64,000 nt of DNA from Rotaria sp. Silwood1 (taxonomy: Eukaryota; Rotifera; Eurotatoria; Philodinida; Philodinidae): the NCBI GenBank assembly GCA_905250075.1, contig CAJNOP010000030.1, positions 392,287 to 456,286 on the forward strand, written 5' to 3'. Both the position numbers and the translations under genes were made by a program. This document shows, piece after piece, positions 1-12,800 of this stretch. Below the pieces are notes generated by a model. The model saw nothing but the letters and a program-made list of their open reading frames with translations. It was not told the DNA's origin and did not search any database. The stretch's first letter is position 1, and every line of letters starts with the position of its first letter.

Positions 1-827
1 TACGGTGTGCCTGATAATTCTGAAATACTTGAGTGTCTGATTGTTTTAGACTTGAGATATACATACGATATAGAATGTTTTATTCTCGTCAGACACTGAG
101 AATTACGTATTTTCCTGTATTTTAAATACAAATGTAAGCGTGAAGTACTGTCATAGACCCTCTCCTCACCCGAAACATCCTCACTTTATCGCTTGACACA
201 CTATTTCCCATAGTATACGACTATGGGAACTGAAAATAAGTTATTATCGTTATTCATTTAGTTGGGAAAATTTAGTAGACATTTCAAACTAGAATATTAA
301 TATTCGTTTTTCATGTAAAACTTGTTACCAAAAAGGGTAGGAATGTAGATGTGGTTGTGTTGTGATGTACATGTTAACGTGAAAAAATGAACAATTGCAT
401 CGATCTATCTGTACATCCACTGTACAATATAATGTGATATACCGATGGATAACATTGCAGCAAATATATATTTACCTATTATGATTTCTATAGCTTGAGT
501 GTATTTGAATGCATACGCGATACTGTTTATTATCTATATAAATTTATTAAATATTGCTATGATAAATGCAGAAATGAATTTTTTTTTTTGAGTCTATAAA
601 ATATTGAAACTATAACTCGAAATTTTCTTTTTCAATTATAATTTAAAAACTTATTTAAGTTTTCTCATAAAATCTTGTTAAGACAATATTTATTCGAATG
701 CACGATAAAAGATTCAACATAACATTGATGACAAACAGATTTGGTTTAATTGCTAGAAAAAAAAAAGAAAACAAAAAAAGGATGGCGAAAATAATATTAT
801 GTGTTGTGTTTGTTCGACAATGATCTT
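1..827. other. non-coding flank at window start
   Basis: No open frame with coding character or a plausible exon chain is visible on either strand. The stretch is AT-rich with short homopolymer runs. It lies downstream of the minus-strand UPF0729 gene and would contain its 3' untranslated region. An exon of a gene lying outside the window cannot be excluded. Confidence 0.5.
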
Positions 828-1246
828 TTATTCATTATGCAATTCTGAAGGAGCCGATGGTACTGATCGATGATGAATGTCCGTATCATCAGTCGTTGTT
901 GATTTTAAATCAGGATATAATTTATTACTATTGTCACTTGGAGACTAACAAAAAAAAAATCGAAAATTTTCTTTTTATTTTTATCTTAAAAATAATATTT
1001 TGTTGTTCTTACTTTTGAAGTATTATTGTTTTTCTTTGGCATTGGACATGATTGAGGCATACGAATACCAATTTTTTCTCCAAATTTTTCGATTTTCTCA
1101 GCCCAAACTCCTATTTGATCACCAACTATTTTTAATGGTGGATAATATTGACAAAGTCTATCATAAATTGGTTTTATATAAGGTTCAAGAAATTTACACC
1201 AAATAACAATAGCTAAACCAACAAAAATGCACGGTACGCAAACCAT
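828..1246 (-). CDS. C18orf32: UPF0729 / C18orf32-like small membrane protein
   Basis: Two exons, complement(join(828..944,1013..1246)), 116 residues. The start MVCVPC followed by a hydrophobic stretch and KFLEPYIKP (about residues 18-26) is the signature of the UPF0729 family; the human C18orf32 protein begins almost identically. A short proline/cysteine/lysine stretch near residues 63-72 matches the family's C-terminal end. Read through without splicing, exon 1 would stop after 86 residues, but a strong donor (AAA|GTAAGA) and a T-rich acceptor 68 bp downstream join in phase to a 38-residue tail rich in Ser, Asp and Thr. That makes it longer than the human protein (76 residues). The human protein is reported at the endoplasmic reticulum and lipid droplets; its biochemical role is poorly defined. 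The single N-terminal hydrophobic segment fits membrane anchoring. Confidence 0.85.
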
Positions 1247-2364
1247 TTTCTTTCTTTTTTTGTTTTCTATCTAAAATATAGATTTCTGACTAAAATGATA
1301 CAATTACTTTTAGCTAATATTTTTTTTTGTAAAATTTCTGAACTTCGCAGAGTTATTAGAATAAATATCTGATGTAAAAAAATCATCGAAATTTCGCTGA
1401 TTAAAATTCTACAACAATTAAATATATTGTTTAATGGTTTTTTTTTATCGAACTTTACACTGATCATTGATTAGATAAAAAACTATTGTATTTTTCTGCT
1501 TTATATATATATATACATAGTTCATTGTTGATGTATTCAGGTAATGGTGCTCATGAATTGTCACGTATCAAGATAATTAGAAAAGTTTTACCCATAGTAT
1601 ATGAAAATACATTCGTTTCATCAAAAGAAGACAGTTATTCAGAATATTTACATCATCTTACAGATCGAAATATTTTTTGAAATGATTCAACACTAATAAT
1701 ATAAATGTAATAAAATGATTAACTTCAGTATCATAATCTTATTCTCATTACTTATTGTAAACAAAAAAAATATATATATGGAAAATTTCAATATGTTACA
1801 TCTGATTGAAGATAATTTGGTATCATGTAATATTAATGATTTGTTAGAAAATAGTCAAGTCTAAGTCATATTCTTGCAGGAAAATATTTAAAAAAACTAT
1901 CGCAAAGAATATTCGAAAAACAAACATTCAATTATAATTAGAGGTGTAAGCCGTACAGCTGGGTCACCGTTGCCATGGAATCGTAGATAATTTTAAGATT
2001 TTTGTTAGGAGCCACTGCTGCGCCGCCGCCACGAACGAAAATTTTTGATAATAGTCTAAGGCACTCCGCCGCTGTTTTACCCTCGAATTATAATTCGATG
2101 ATTTTTCTTAACAGATTCTTGTTCTAATAAAGATATGAATCAATAAATTTTTCTGATTATATTTAATATGATATAATGTAATTAATCTAGAAAGAAAATA
2201 TCATAGATGAGAAAAAGAAAGAGATTGAAATGAAAATAGTAGTAGATGATAGTCATATAATTTCCATCAAGATTTAATATATTGAAACTTTCGATCATAC
2301 AAGAATTTATTTTACATATGAAAATAATAAAGCAAGACAACAGAAAAAGAAGAAAAAACATTGT
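1247..2364. other. intergenic region with one MITE
   Basis: The region between the 5' end of the UPF0729 gene and the 3' end of cactin (both minus strand). It holds a 148-bp hAT-like element at 1939-2086, listed separately. An open frame at 1486-1680 (+) has no recognisable homology and no partner exon, so I left it out. The part just above 1246 should contain the UPF0729 promoter; no motif is clear. Confidence 0.5.
1939..2086. mobile_element. short non-autonomous hAT-like element
   Basis: A GC-richer 148-bp block in AT-rich surroundings. It starts TAGAGGTGTAAGCCG and its other end, read in reverse complement, starts TCGAGGGTAAAACAGC. It is flanked by identical 8-bp direct repeats ATTATAAT (1931-1938 and 2087-2094). 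An 8-bp duplication is typical of hAT transposons, and the left end resembles that of the element at 3847-4309. The flanking repeat is low-complexity, so the target duplication is weaker evidence than in the other copies. There is no coding capacity. Confidence 0.5.
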
Positions 2365-5300
2365 TTATCGACGATATTTCCATTTACGAAAATGAAACCA
2401 TAATTGAAATATTCCATTTTGAAAATGACATCGAAATCCATGTTTATATGAATAATCCCATTCTTTACTAACTATTTTGAATGCAATATCCTTAAAAAAC
2501 AAAAGAAAATAAATATTTATTTTAAATGTTTATTTTTATTTTACTTCATATGGTGGTCCAGCATGAAATTTAAGAATTGAGAAATCACGATTATCTTCAC
2601 AAACAGTCTTTATAAAAGAAAATATTAGAATTCAAATGTGAAAACAAATAAAAATACTTACAAGACTATACGATGGTGTTTTTGTTTTATCAATTAAATC
2701 AGGATAGAATATCTAAAAAGTAAATTCAAAATTTTATATAAATTCTCAACTAATAATAACATCGAAGTTTAAGTCAAATTTTTCTTTTTTTCTTCTTCGA
2801 TGGCCTCAATATTTATTCGACTTTTTCTTAGTTTTTACTTGTCATACAATTAAAACAAAAATGAATAGAGACTTTTACACTAATTCTAAATATGATATTT
2901 ATTTCTTTTAAATTTAAAATTTCGATCGTCAAAATTTTTCGAATTCATAGACGTGTTAAACTCAAGAAAAAGAAAAGGCGAATGAATGAATTTTGAACAG
3001 TTGATAGCTAATTAAAAAATATCTTACATTAAATTTATATCCTTGAACAGTTTTCGGTGGTGGATTATCTGTATCATAATGTTTTTTATTATATTGATTC
3101 CAATCATAACCCTAGAAAAATAATAATTATTTCATTTTAAAAAACGAAAATATAAATACATACAGTATGAACTTTATTAAAAACCCGAGGTTTACGTGGT
3201 CGATATTTATCTGACCATAAATATTGAACATCCATAGGTACAACAGTATTAATAAGTGAATCATCATCTGTTAAACTTCCCATACTTCGAGCAAAAGCTT
3301 CAAATGCATCTTCAACATCAGGTTTAACTGATCCAGATTTAATAACAGATTCACGTTGTTGTTTTAATTTTTCCCAATCATCTATTTCATCAGTACAACG
3401 TTTTTGAATTTCCAAATCAAGATCATTTATATTAACTAATATAGGTGAATAATGACCATGTTCATATTCACGTAAACATTTATTTTCTAAATCTTCATTT
3501 GATTCAATATCATTATCATTAAATATATTTAATTGATTATTTGTATTATTTTCATTATCTTTTTTTTTTGTTATTGTTGAAGAATTTTTTAATGATATTG
3601 ATGTAGGTGCATGAAATATACCTTGTTCTTGTTTTATTTTTTGTAATTTTCTTTTTAATGTTAATTGATGACGATCACGAAGACGTGCACGAGCCATATG
3701 TGCTTGTAATTGAGATAATAATGATTCCCAATAACCAATATCAATACCTTTTTCATTTTCGATTTTTAATCTAAATTTAATAATATTTATTTATCAGATT
3801 TTTCTGTTTTTAAACGTCTAAAATAGAATGCGCAATTAATTCAAATCAGGGTTGGAACCGGTCCGGCAAACCGGTACCGGTCCGGACCGGACCGGTTGAA
3901 GAAATCAACCGGGCCGGTAAAGACCGGAATTTCACCGGTTGAAATTTTTCAAAAATCTTCTTTGTTAATCCTGTCTTTGACCATAAAAACTAAGGTATCA
4001 CATGTTTTTTCTGCCAGAATAGGTTAAAAAGTGCTCAAAACATATGTTATATTAATCGTTTTTCCTGAGGTTCTCTTTAAAAAGATTCATTATGATGAGC
4101 GTCTTTTACATGCGCCTTAAACTATTTCATATTTGGAGCGATTTTTTCTAAAAATCGGTTTTCAAAAAAAAATTCGACATTTTTCCACCGGTTTTCACCG
4201 GAATTTCACCGGTTGGACATGTGATTCCAACCGGCCGGACCGGACCGGTAGGATTTTTCAACCGGCCGGACCGGACCGTTTTAATATTTCTCAACCGGCT
4301 CCACCCCTGATTCAAATATCAAGGATATAAAACAAAAAACATTGACTACCTGAGTAAAGACGTATTTCTCAAAATGTGTTCAGGCACAGTTTTCGCTTGA
4401 ACATATTCACATCTCATCTATAAATATAGCTTTTTTTATCTGTGAAATGTTCAAAAAATTTCCTTTTTAATATTGTTTTACATACAACACGAATAAAAAT
4501 GATACTTTTTTTTATCTTCACTAATAAAAGTAGTTAGTTTTGATGGTTTTCTAAACGAACATAAAAAAACTCAAAAAGGAAAAAGTTGTTTTAAGACAGA
4601 AAATAAGAACTACACTAAAATTAGTCAAAAATTCTTATTCTAACTAATTGTATTCAGATTTAATCAGTCGTGATCTTTTAGTAGTTCGAACAATGAGAGA
4701 ATATTTTATGTGAAGACTTTCACGGTATAGATTACATGTGTGTACGAAGGAACTTTTACCTAAAAAAAAACCTATCGACTAAGTCTATGTGTTATGCTTT
4801 TTGATTTTGTCTCATACAAATTGAAAATTTTTCAACGATTTACAAAATGAACATACTTAATACGTTGTTCTAATTGTTCCAATTGTTGTGGTGTTTTATT
4901 TTTAAATGTTTCTGTAACATCTTGAAAAACAGCTGTATTAATACCTTCACGTCTATCATCAATTCTTTGATCATGATATAATTGTGATGATAATTTTCTT
5001 AATTTAGCTAATTCATCTTCTGTTATTGTTGTTATATCTTGCCAATATTGTGCATCATAATAATTTGATTTAATACCAGATTTTTGTTGTTGTTCTAATT
5101 CAGTATAAACTTTAATATCAGCTAATAAATCTTCAAGATCACGTATTGTTAGACCATTTAAATAAGTTGATGGTTCATGCATTTCAACAGCTAAATCATC
5201 ATCATCATCATTAATATAATGAGCAAGAAGATCAATTGGTTTAGCACGACCATCAGTTATACGTATTTTTGAACGAAGACGTACTTGATTATAATGAAAT

Positions 5301-6137
5301 GAATCTTCTTGTTTTTCCCATTCACGATAATATTCAGCTTCTTTAATACGTTGTAAAAATTCTTTTTCTTTTTCCATTGCTTCTTTTTGACGTTCACGTT
5401 CTAATCGTTGTTTTTTTAATTTTTCTAATTCAATCTTTAAATTTCAAAAAAAAAAACATAAAAATAGAATTTTTTTTTTTTTTATTTTTTTTTACTTTAT
5501 TTTCTTCGACACGTTGTGCTGTTAAAATTTTAAGATGTTCAGCTGGAACATCAGATAAACCTTTTTTTTCTAATTTTTTTGTCCAAACAAATGTTTCAAG
5601 TAATTTTTCATCCCCATATGGATTATTTGCATTTGTCATACCCTATAGAAATAAAGTTAAAGATAATGAAAAAAAAACAAATCGAAATATTCAATACCAT
5701 ATGTTCAGCATCCCAACCTAGAGCAGTTTTTTTCTTTTTTTCTTTTTCCATTTTTTTAGCTAAACGTCGTTGACGTTTTTCATGTGAAGTTTCATAAACT
5801 TTTCGAAGTTCACGTTGTCGTCTAAATATTTTAATTAATTAATTAATTAATGATTATTTATTTTTTTTTCTTACTTTTTTTCTGCTCTCATTGCTTGACG
5901 TTCTTCTTCAATTTGTTCCATTGTTTTACCTTTATTTGTTATTTGTTTTTCACGATATTCTTCTTCATCAGTTGTTGTGGAATTATTATTAGATGATGAT
6001 GACGAAGATGAAGATGATGATGATGACGATGGTGATCGGCGACGATCACGACTTCGATCTTTATTATCATCATCAGTTTTATCTTTACTTCGATGATGAT
6101 GACGACGATGATTTTTTTTATGTTTAGAATTACCCAT
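2365..6137 (-). CDS. CACTIN: cactin, splicing factor / NF-kB pathway regulator
   Basis: Nine exons, complement(join(2365..2490,2545..2607,2662..2712,3028..3111,3164..3770,4857..5434,5496..5642,5698..5821,5875..6137)), all in phase, 680 residues (human about 758). Order: basic RS/His-rich N-terminus with a serine run (residues about 39-55), charged coiled-coil, the conserved middle domain (EDSFHYNQVRLRSKIRI..DGRAKPIDLLA, then HEPSTYLNGLTI), and the C-terminal cactus-binding domain (YLWSDKYRPRKPRVFNKVHT, then HAGPPYE) ending in FHFRKWKYRR, close to the human end. Known family role: nuclear protein associated with spliceosomal C complexes; in flies it binds the I-kB Cactus in Toll signalling. 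The start is the first ATG, followed directly by the basic region. Intron 3771-4856 is far longer than the others because a MITE sits in it. The gene is divergent from Unc13, with 701 bp between start codons. Confidence 0.96.
3847..4309. mobile_element. 463-bp non-autonomous hAT element (MITE) with CCGG-rich subterminal repeats
   Basis: Terminal inverted repeats CAGGGTTGGAACCGGT (left) and CAGGGGTGGAGCCGGT (right, reverse complement) match at 14 of 16 positions. They are flanked by a perfect 8-bp duplication ATTCAAAT (3839-3846, 4310-4317). Both ends hold clustered copies of the motif ACCGGTCCGG/CCGGACCGG, separated by an AT-rich centre without coding capacity. CAG-starting repeats plus 8-bp duplications are hallmarks of hAT transposons, whose transposases bind subterminal motif arrays. 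It sits inside cactin intron 3771-4856. Confidence 0.88.
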
Positions 6138-6838
6138 TAGTTTTTAACTATAAAGAAAAACAACAAATACGCATTTCAACATCAATTTTAATAGTTTATC
6201 TGTAATTACGTATAGATTTATTGGATTGGATTATTATCAAGTAACAATCAGATGATGAAAGAAATTATAAACAAAAAAAAAAAAAAAACAATTATTTATC
6301 TTTTCAATTAAATCAAAAATTTATGAAACAATGAATCAAAATAATAAATAAAATAATTTATTTATATTGTATATAGATGTCGCTTAGAAAAATAAAATCT
6401 TTATTGAAATAAAATTTTTCGATACATTTAAATATTCTTTAAAAAATTCGTATAATTTTCTTGAAATTTATTCAATAGACAAATATTTATTTCAGTAAAA
6501 CTGGCCGGAAATAACAAATCAACAACAACAACATCATAGCTAGCAAGAGTAACAAATAGGATTAACTTTATAAAATCATTCTTTTTTTTTTTCAGTTCTG
6601 TAATACGTTTTACACGTAAAAACTCACTTGTTTGATCATAGAAAAGAAGAAAAAAAAAAAAAAACAACAAAAACATTTTTCTATGTCAATTTAGATATGC
6701 ACGAATTGAATTGAATTCCTCATTATTTTTAATCATCGAGCCATGATTATTGGTAAAATTATATTGACAAAAAAATTATTTTTCGTATTCATATGTAAAA
6801 AAAATGTATATTATTATTCTAAATGATTAAACGTGTTC
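6138..6838. promoter_or_regulatory. divergent intergenic region, cactin (-) / Unc13 (+)
   Basis: The two start codons are 701 bp apart and point away from each other, so both promoters, or at least both 5' leaders, must lie here or overlap upstream exons. The sequence is AT-rich with A and T homopolymers. I can identify no TATA box, initiator or binding site with confidence. Confidence 0.4.
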
Positions 6839-9800
6839 ATGCCATCATCAACATCCTCATCATCTCTTCTATTTTGTGTTTTAGTTAAAAGCGCAAATAT
6901 CCAATCATCTGACAGTTTGTTTTATTAATAAAAAAAAAAACAAAAAATGACATGTTTTTATTTTATTTTTCACATTAGATGAATGTTATTCATATGTTGT
7001 ACTTAAAATTGATAATGTTAAATCTACAACAACTGTAGTAAAAGGTTCACAACCAAGTTGGGAACAAGAATTTTATTTGTAAGTTAAACAAAGATAAATT
7101 TTTCACTAGTTTTTCTTTCGAATTTAATAATTAATTTGATATTATTCTAAGAATAAGAATTTTTAATTGTAATATTTGTGAATGAAAACAAAAAAAAAAA
7201 AAAAATAAGATAACGAACAATTATAAATCTTTTCATGCATATAATTTGAAAATTAAATATTAATAATTTAATTAGATGAAATTATTAATAATCTTTCAAT
7301 TCATCGAAAAATCTTGAATATATTGATATTTAAATTTTATTATTTTTAATTCATTATTATCGAAATTTCTCAAGCAATATTTATGCTTCACTGATGACTA
7401 GACAACAAAAAAAAAAAAAAAATGATGAATAAGTACATCATGTTCCGGCGGATGTCCCAATAGTCCTTTCATTAGAAATACGTCGGTGAAATTCTGCTAT
7501 TGATTGGTCTCAATCAAATGACTTTCTATGATAGAATTATTGATTAAATAAATCAGATTTATAATATTGTTTGATGAAATCACATTAGATTGATTTTTTG
7601 TAGACTTATAAAAACCTAATCATAATAGAAAAATCATAATAATTTTCTAAAATGATTTAGATTATTGAAATATGATATTATTGTCTGATTCTTCAATTGA
7701 ATTATTTAACTAATATTTTGCGCTAGAATTAAAGAAAAGTGAATGTAAACTCAATAACAGCTATAGACAGACACCTGTAGTTTTCAACAATTAAACGAGG
7801 AAAACTTTGAGCACTTTTTCTTTTTTGTCTGAAAAAATTAATTTAAAATCTACTATATTAGTAAAACATTGAAACAAAAAAAATGTACGAAAACAATATT
7901 TATTTTCGACGAAATTTTGATTTAAATACACGCTTCAGATAAAGGTACTTCAGATATATAGTTTAAGGCACAAATCAGGTGATTATATTCTCAAGTCAAA
8001 ATGCTCGACAAACAAAATGACGGAGGCATTCAGACAAATTCTATATACTTATGTTGATTTTTATCAACAATAAGACGTTTAGAATTACCGTTGTTCAGTT
8101 ATTAAAATTAAATCTATTCCTATTCAATTCTAAGGGCGAACATTACTGGATGTGATAAAAAAAATTGAAACATCGAATATTTTCTAAATATCTCATCTAA
8201 AACAAATCATAGAATCTCAGATTTTTTTTTTCTAAAAGTTACAAAAAACTATTGGATTTTTAGAAAACTAAAATAAAACATATATGAAACATTACTATGT
8301 TTCATTATATTGGGAATAGTAAAAAAAAATGTTTGTGATAATTTATCTCTGCACAGACAAATCATGAAAACTTGAGTGCCTTTTTTTTCTCTACAATAAT
8401 TAAAGTGAAACATTCTTCTGACTTACGATAATGGATTTAGAAAAGAAAAAGAGCTATAATGCAAGATGTATAAGATGATCTAATTATTCATCAGAATTTA
8501 GTATCTAAACAATAATCGCATTTGACATTATTTTAATTCTTTGTGGCGATTTTCGAACATTGAGACAATCACATTTAGTGCCTACCGAGTTGTTTTACCC
8601 AGATCCGGTTAAGTCAGAGTCCGAAAATTTTGAGCCCGGTTGCCTTAAATCACATTCAACAATAAGTTTTTCTTTTTACAATAGACTTGATTTAAATCAT
8701 ACACTTTCACTTTTTCGAATATTTATATTATTGTTCGAGTGAAATATTAGAGCAACTCGTATATTTTCCAATATGGTTCTCTCTCTCTCTTTCTCAATCT
8801 ATTATCGCAAGTCAAAAGAATCTTTTACTCGAACTATTGATATGTTTTATTTTGAGTTTAATAAAAATCCATAGGAACAAATTAAAAGGATCTTATTATA
8901 TAGTTTTTTTTTTAAAGCATTTAACAGTACATCTTTCGGGAGAACATGGAAGCCTTTATGATTTTAATTTATAAATATATTTGAATAATATTTGATGTTA
9001 CATTCATTTGGCTTGCTTCAGTGTAACATGTTTTTTGCTCGTTATTTATATTTTATGCTTAAGATTAGCCTAAATGTTTCATTGAATATAAATATATTGA
9101 TGAATGATAGAATAAGAATAATTAATTTCATACAGTTGATAAATCGTTTGAGTATTTTCAAACGTATTTGGTGTTATTATCATGTCATAGAATAAAATTT
9201 AAGAATATTTATAAATAAAGATTAAAAAACCTTTTAGCTTACTTTTTTTTTTTAATTTATTTAATCGAATACTTTTCTAGAAAAGAAGATTATCTCCAAT
9301 GGGATTTTAAGACATCTTAGAAATTAATATCTAAAGCAACTCATAAGGTTATATAATCTTTGCCTGTTGAGAGAAACAATTATTGAGAATGCAAACTTTC
9401 ACAACAATAAATATACTCAATGAATTATTAATTAAAAAGAATGTTCATAGTTTATATGCATAGTAGAGATCAAAAAATAAAACGAACAAATGTTGTTTTT
9501 TTTTATCGATATCAATTGTTTAAACCAAATCGAAATAATGTTTTGAATAACAGCTAATGATATTCTCTATCAAATATATTTTATACGCTAAATTTCATAA
9601 GTGAACAATGAGAAGAAGAAGATTTCTGAAAAATCAAACATGATAGGTTTCAAGTCTGAGAATACAGTGTGAAAACGTTTCATGAAGATTACTATCTTAA
9701 AGAGCATAAAATCCTGAATAAAATCAAGGGTTGCTGCATTTTCTATGATTTTTCCTTAAGGGGGAGGGTTCCCCTCAAAAACCAACTTTGTTATTTTTCA

Positions 9801-12800
9801 TCCGATTTCAACCAAAATTTCAGAGGATGTTAGTCTAGGCTAGGAAAGATTATGGTTAAAATATTTCCCCTAAATCTCCAATAAACTAATGAGTTATAGT
9901 CAATTTATTGGTCAAAAGTACCCTGTACACGGGCATGAATTTCACAATAAGGATACAAGCTACCAAGCCCGGGCGGTTTTCAAGTTGTAGAGTATCCATA
10001 GGGCCCGATTTTTGAATTTCCCTTTGTTTGTTTTTTAAAAATCCTTTTTTCGTAAAATTCACGAAATCATGCCCAAAAAATTGCTACTAAAAAATGAAAT
10101 ATCTAAGGTTTTTATTTCACCAAAAAGAGGAATTCAAAAACCGGATCCTGGGAGAATCTAGCCCTACCTGTCTACTATGCATTAAAAAAGAATATCATCA
10201 CTTCTATATTGAGTCATTATGAAGAAAACCTTGCCGGCATAAACGGTATGCTCGACAAATTTGATTTTGAGAAAAACGAAAAACAAAGTTTTTTTGATGC
10301 AGTAAATGTCTGTATTCGAAATAAATCTGCTTATCTATCTAATATTTTTGCACTATTTCTCAAGCTTTATTGATGACATGTACATGGATATATCATAATA
10401 TGGTTAGAGGTACATATCATTCCTAAATTGTGGTCATGATTCCTTTTACATAGATGTCACTTCATGTCACACATGTTTTTATCAACTTTTTCGTTAATAT
10501 GATATTTTCATTCTTTTATTTGATCGAGAGACCTGAAATTTTTATGACATATATAACTAATCAAGATCTTTTAGTTCTGAAAGTTTCATCTCTATAACTA
10601 TGACTAATGATAAAATACATAAGTTTTTCGTACTTGATTTTTGCTGAAAAATGAGGCAAGAATTGAGAGTGAAAACTTATGTATTTCACTTTGATCGATG
10701 TAGTTTATCATTAGTCATAGTTATAGAGCTGAAACTTTCAAAACTAAAAGATCTTGATTATTGATACATGTCATAAAAATTACAGTTCTCGCGCTCAATC
10801 TCAAAATTGAGTTTTTTTCGAAAAATTGACTTTTCTGAGGGGGGAAGCTTAAAAAGTTGTAAATATCAGAAAAAAACAAGAAAATGCATTTTTAATCGAC
10901 TTTTTTTTTCAATACTAAGCAATTCTTCATGCTATTCAGTAGATAGTACTCTTAAAAACTAATTTTTTTTTTCATAATCTTTCATGATGATAAAACTATT
11001 GTGTTTGCTTCTTTTGAAATCTTCTTTCCCTTGTCGATCTAGAAAATTTCGGTATGGAATGCATTTGATAGAGAGTATCATCAGATACATAAATCATTAT
11101 TTAGAATTGAGTTAAATTCCATTGTAGCAAAGAAAAATCAAAAATAGATTAATTTTATATTTTTGTTAGAAGAAAAATCCGTACTCCAAAGTTCTGTCAA
11201 GAGTATCTTCTATAAACTTGTATCTATTTTAAGTCTACTATTAATATGTGTCATGAATATGATAATTTCAAGTAACTTTATATAAGTCTATCTGACAATA
11301 AAGCAGAAATGCTTTATCGTACTTAAACATTTGAGTACCAGTCAAGTACAATGAAGTATTTCGACTTTATTACTAAACAAAGTTATATAAAGTAACTTGA
11401 CATTATTATTATGCTCGTGACATACTATTGATGATAGTAGGCTTAAAATAGTTAAAAAGTTCTAAAGAATACTTTTTAACATAACCTTGCCAAAGAAACG
11501 TTTCGCTTTTTACTCCTTGATTTTTAACTTGTACTATGAATACAATATTTTCTGTAAAATTCTTGATAATATTTTAAATAAAATAAATATATGATAGTAG
11601 TAAGCAATAATTCGATCGATGCAAAAAAGAAAAAAATGATTATAAACGTTCGAGTCAAGTATACTATTAAATGCATCATGATAGACTATCAAAATATTCC
11701 GAATCCAATGAGATATATATATATTGTGAAGAAAGATCAATGAAATTACTTGACTCAAGATAAAAAAAATTCTTCGTTTCAAATATGAATAGTAAAAGTT
11801 TAAAACATATTTAACCTTTAAATTATAAGGAGTAGGATTATAAATTAAGTTTGATTGAATTTAAACACGTCAAAAAGTAGAAAGAAAATTTATTTCAAAT
11901 GTAAAGAATAAAAAAAAACAACAACAAATATTTCTCATAATTCTCTACTAGAAAAATGTTAGTAAAAGAGACTGTAACAGCAAAAAAAAACATCAATTTT
12001 CTGCATTGAAATAATTTCTAAGTCAGAGAACCTATAAAAATATTTGAGTTCATATTCCAAAAGAACACAAAATTCTAATTCTAATTCACTCTTTTTATAA
12101 TTTCTGCAAATTTTTGAACTATTTAATGACTTACTTATTTTAATAGCAAATCTATTATTAGCGATCATAATTTTTGCACTTAGATCTAATTAAAAGATGC
12201 ACTATTGTTGTGTACCTTTGAGACGTAGGTCAGAACATCACAAATATTGAAAATATCTGTTTTATTGTATCTTAACATTGTGCTCTATTCAACTTTACAT
12301 TGACGAGCTTTGCCATCAAATGATTAAAAAATGTCTGAACATTTATATCTTATTATTCGAAATAAATATTATTATTGATGTCATCATGTTTTTCCAATGA
12401 TAGATAATTTATATTTACAAGAGATAGTGATGTTTCTTTGCATAGTTCTTTGTATATTTGTAAAATAATCATTTATTATCGGTACGTGGTTTTTTTTTGT
12501 TTTTCTCTTAAAATTTTTATTTTTATCATCAATGAACAATATTTCTAATCGTTATCAATGAATAACTATGTTCAGTCATAATTTCCGGAAATAAAATATA
12601 GATAAGTTTCCTTTTGATTTTGATCTATAGTATTAACAATAGATAAAGATTGGAATAACTAAAAACAGACAGATAGAAGAGTTTTTTATATCAGTACGAG
12701 ATACTATAAATACACACTTTACTTAAATATTTTTTGAAATTAATTTGAAAATTGAACTATTTCGAAAGAAATATTAAAATTAATATAACGATGATTATAT

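Noticed and set aside
1486-1680. Plus-strand open frame of 64 codons
   Set aside because: No homology, no splice partner; the AG before GTAATGG at about 1540 is a chance acceptor.
4133-4330. Open frame with GPDRTG-like repeats
   Set aside because: Lies in the CCGG motif array of the MITE in the cactin intron; repeat structure, not protein selection.
5377-5773. Plus-strand open frames across cactin exons
   Set aside because: Shadows of minus-strand cactin exons and their T-rich introns.
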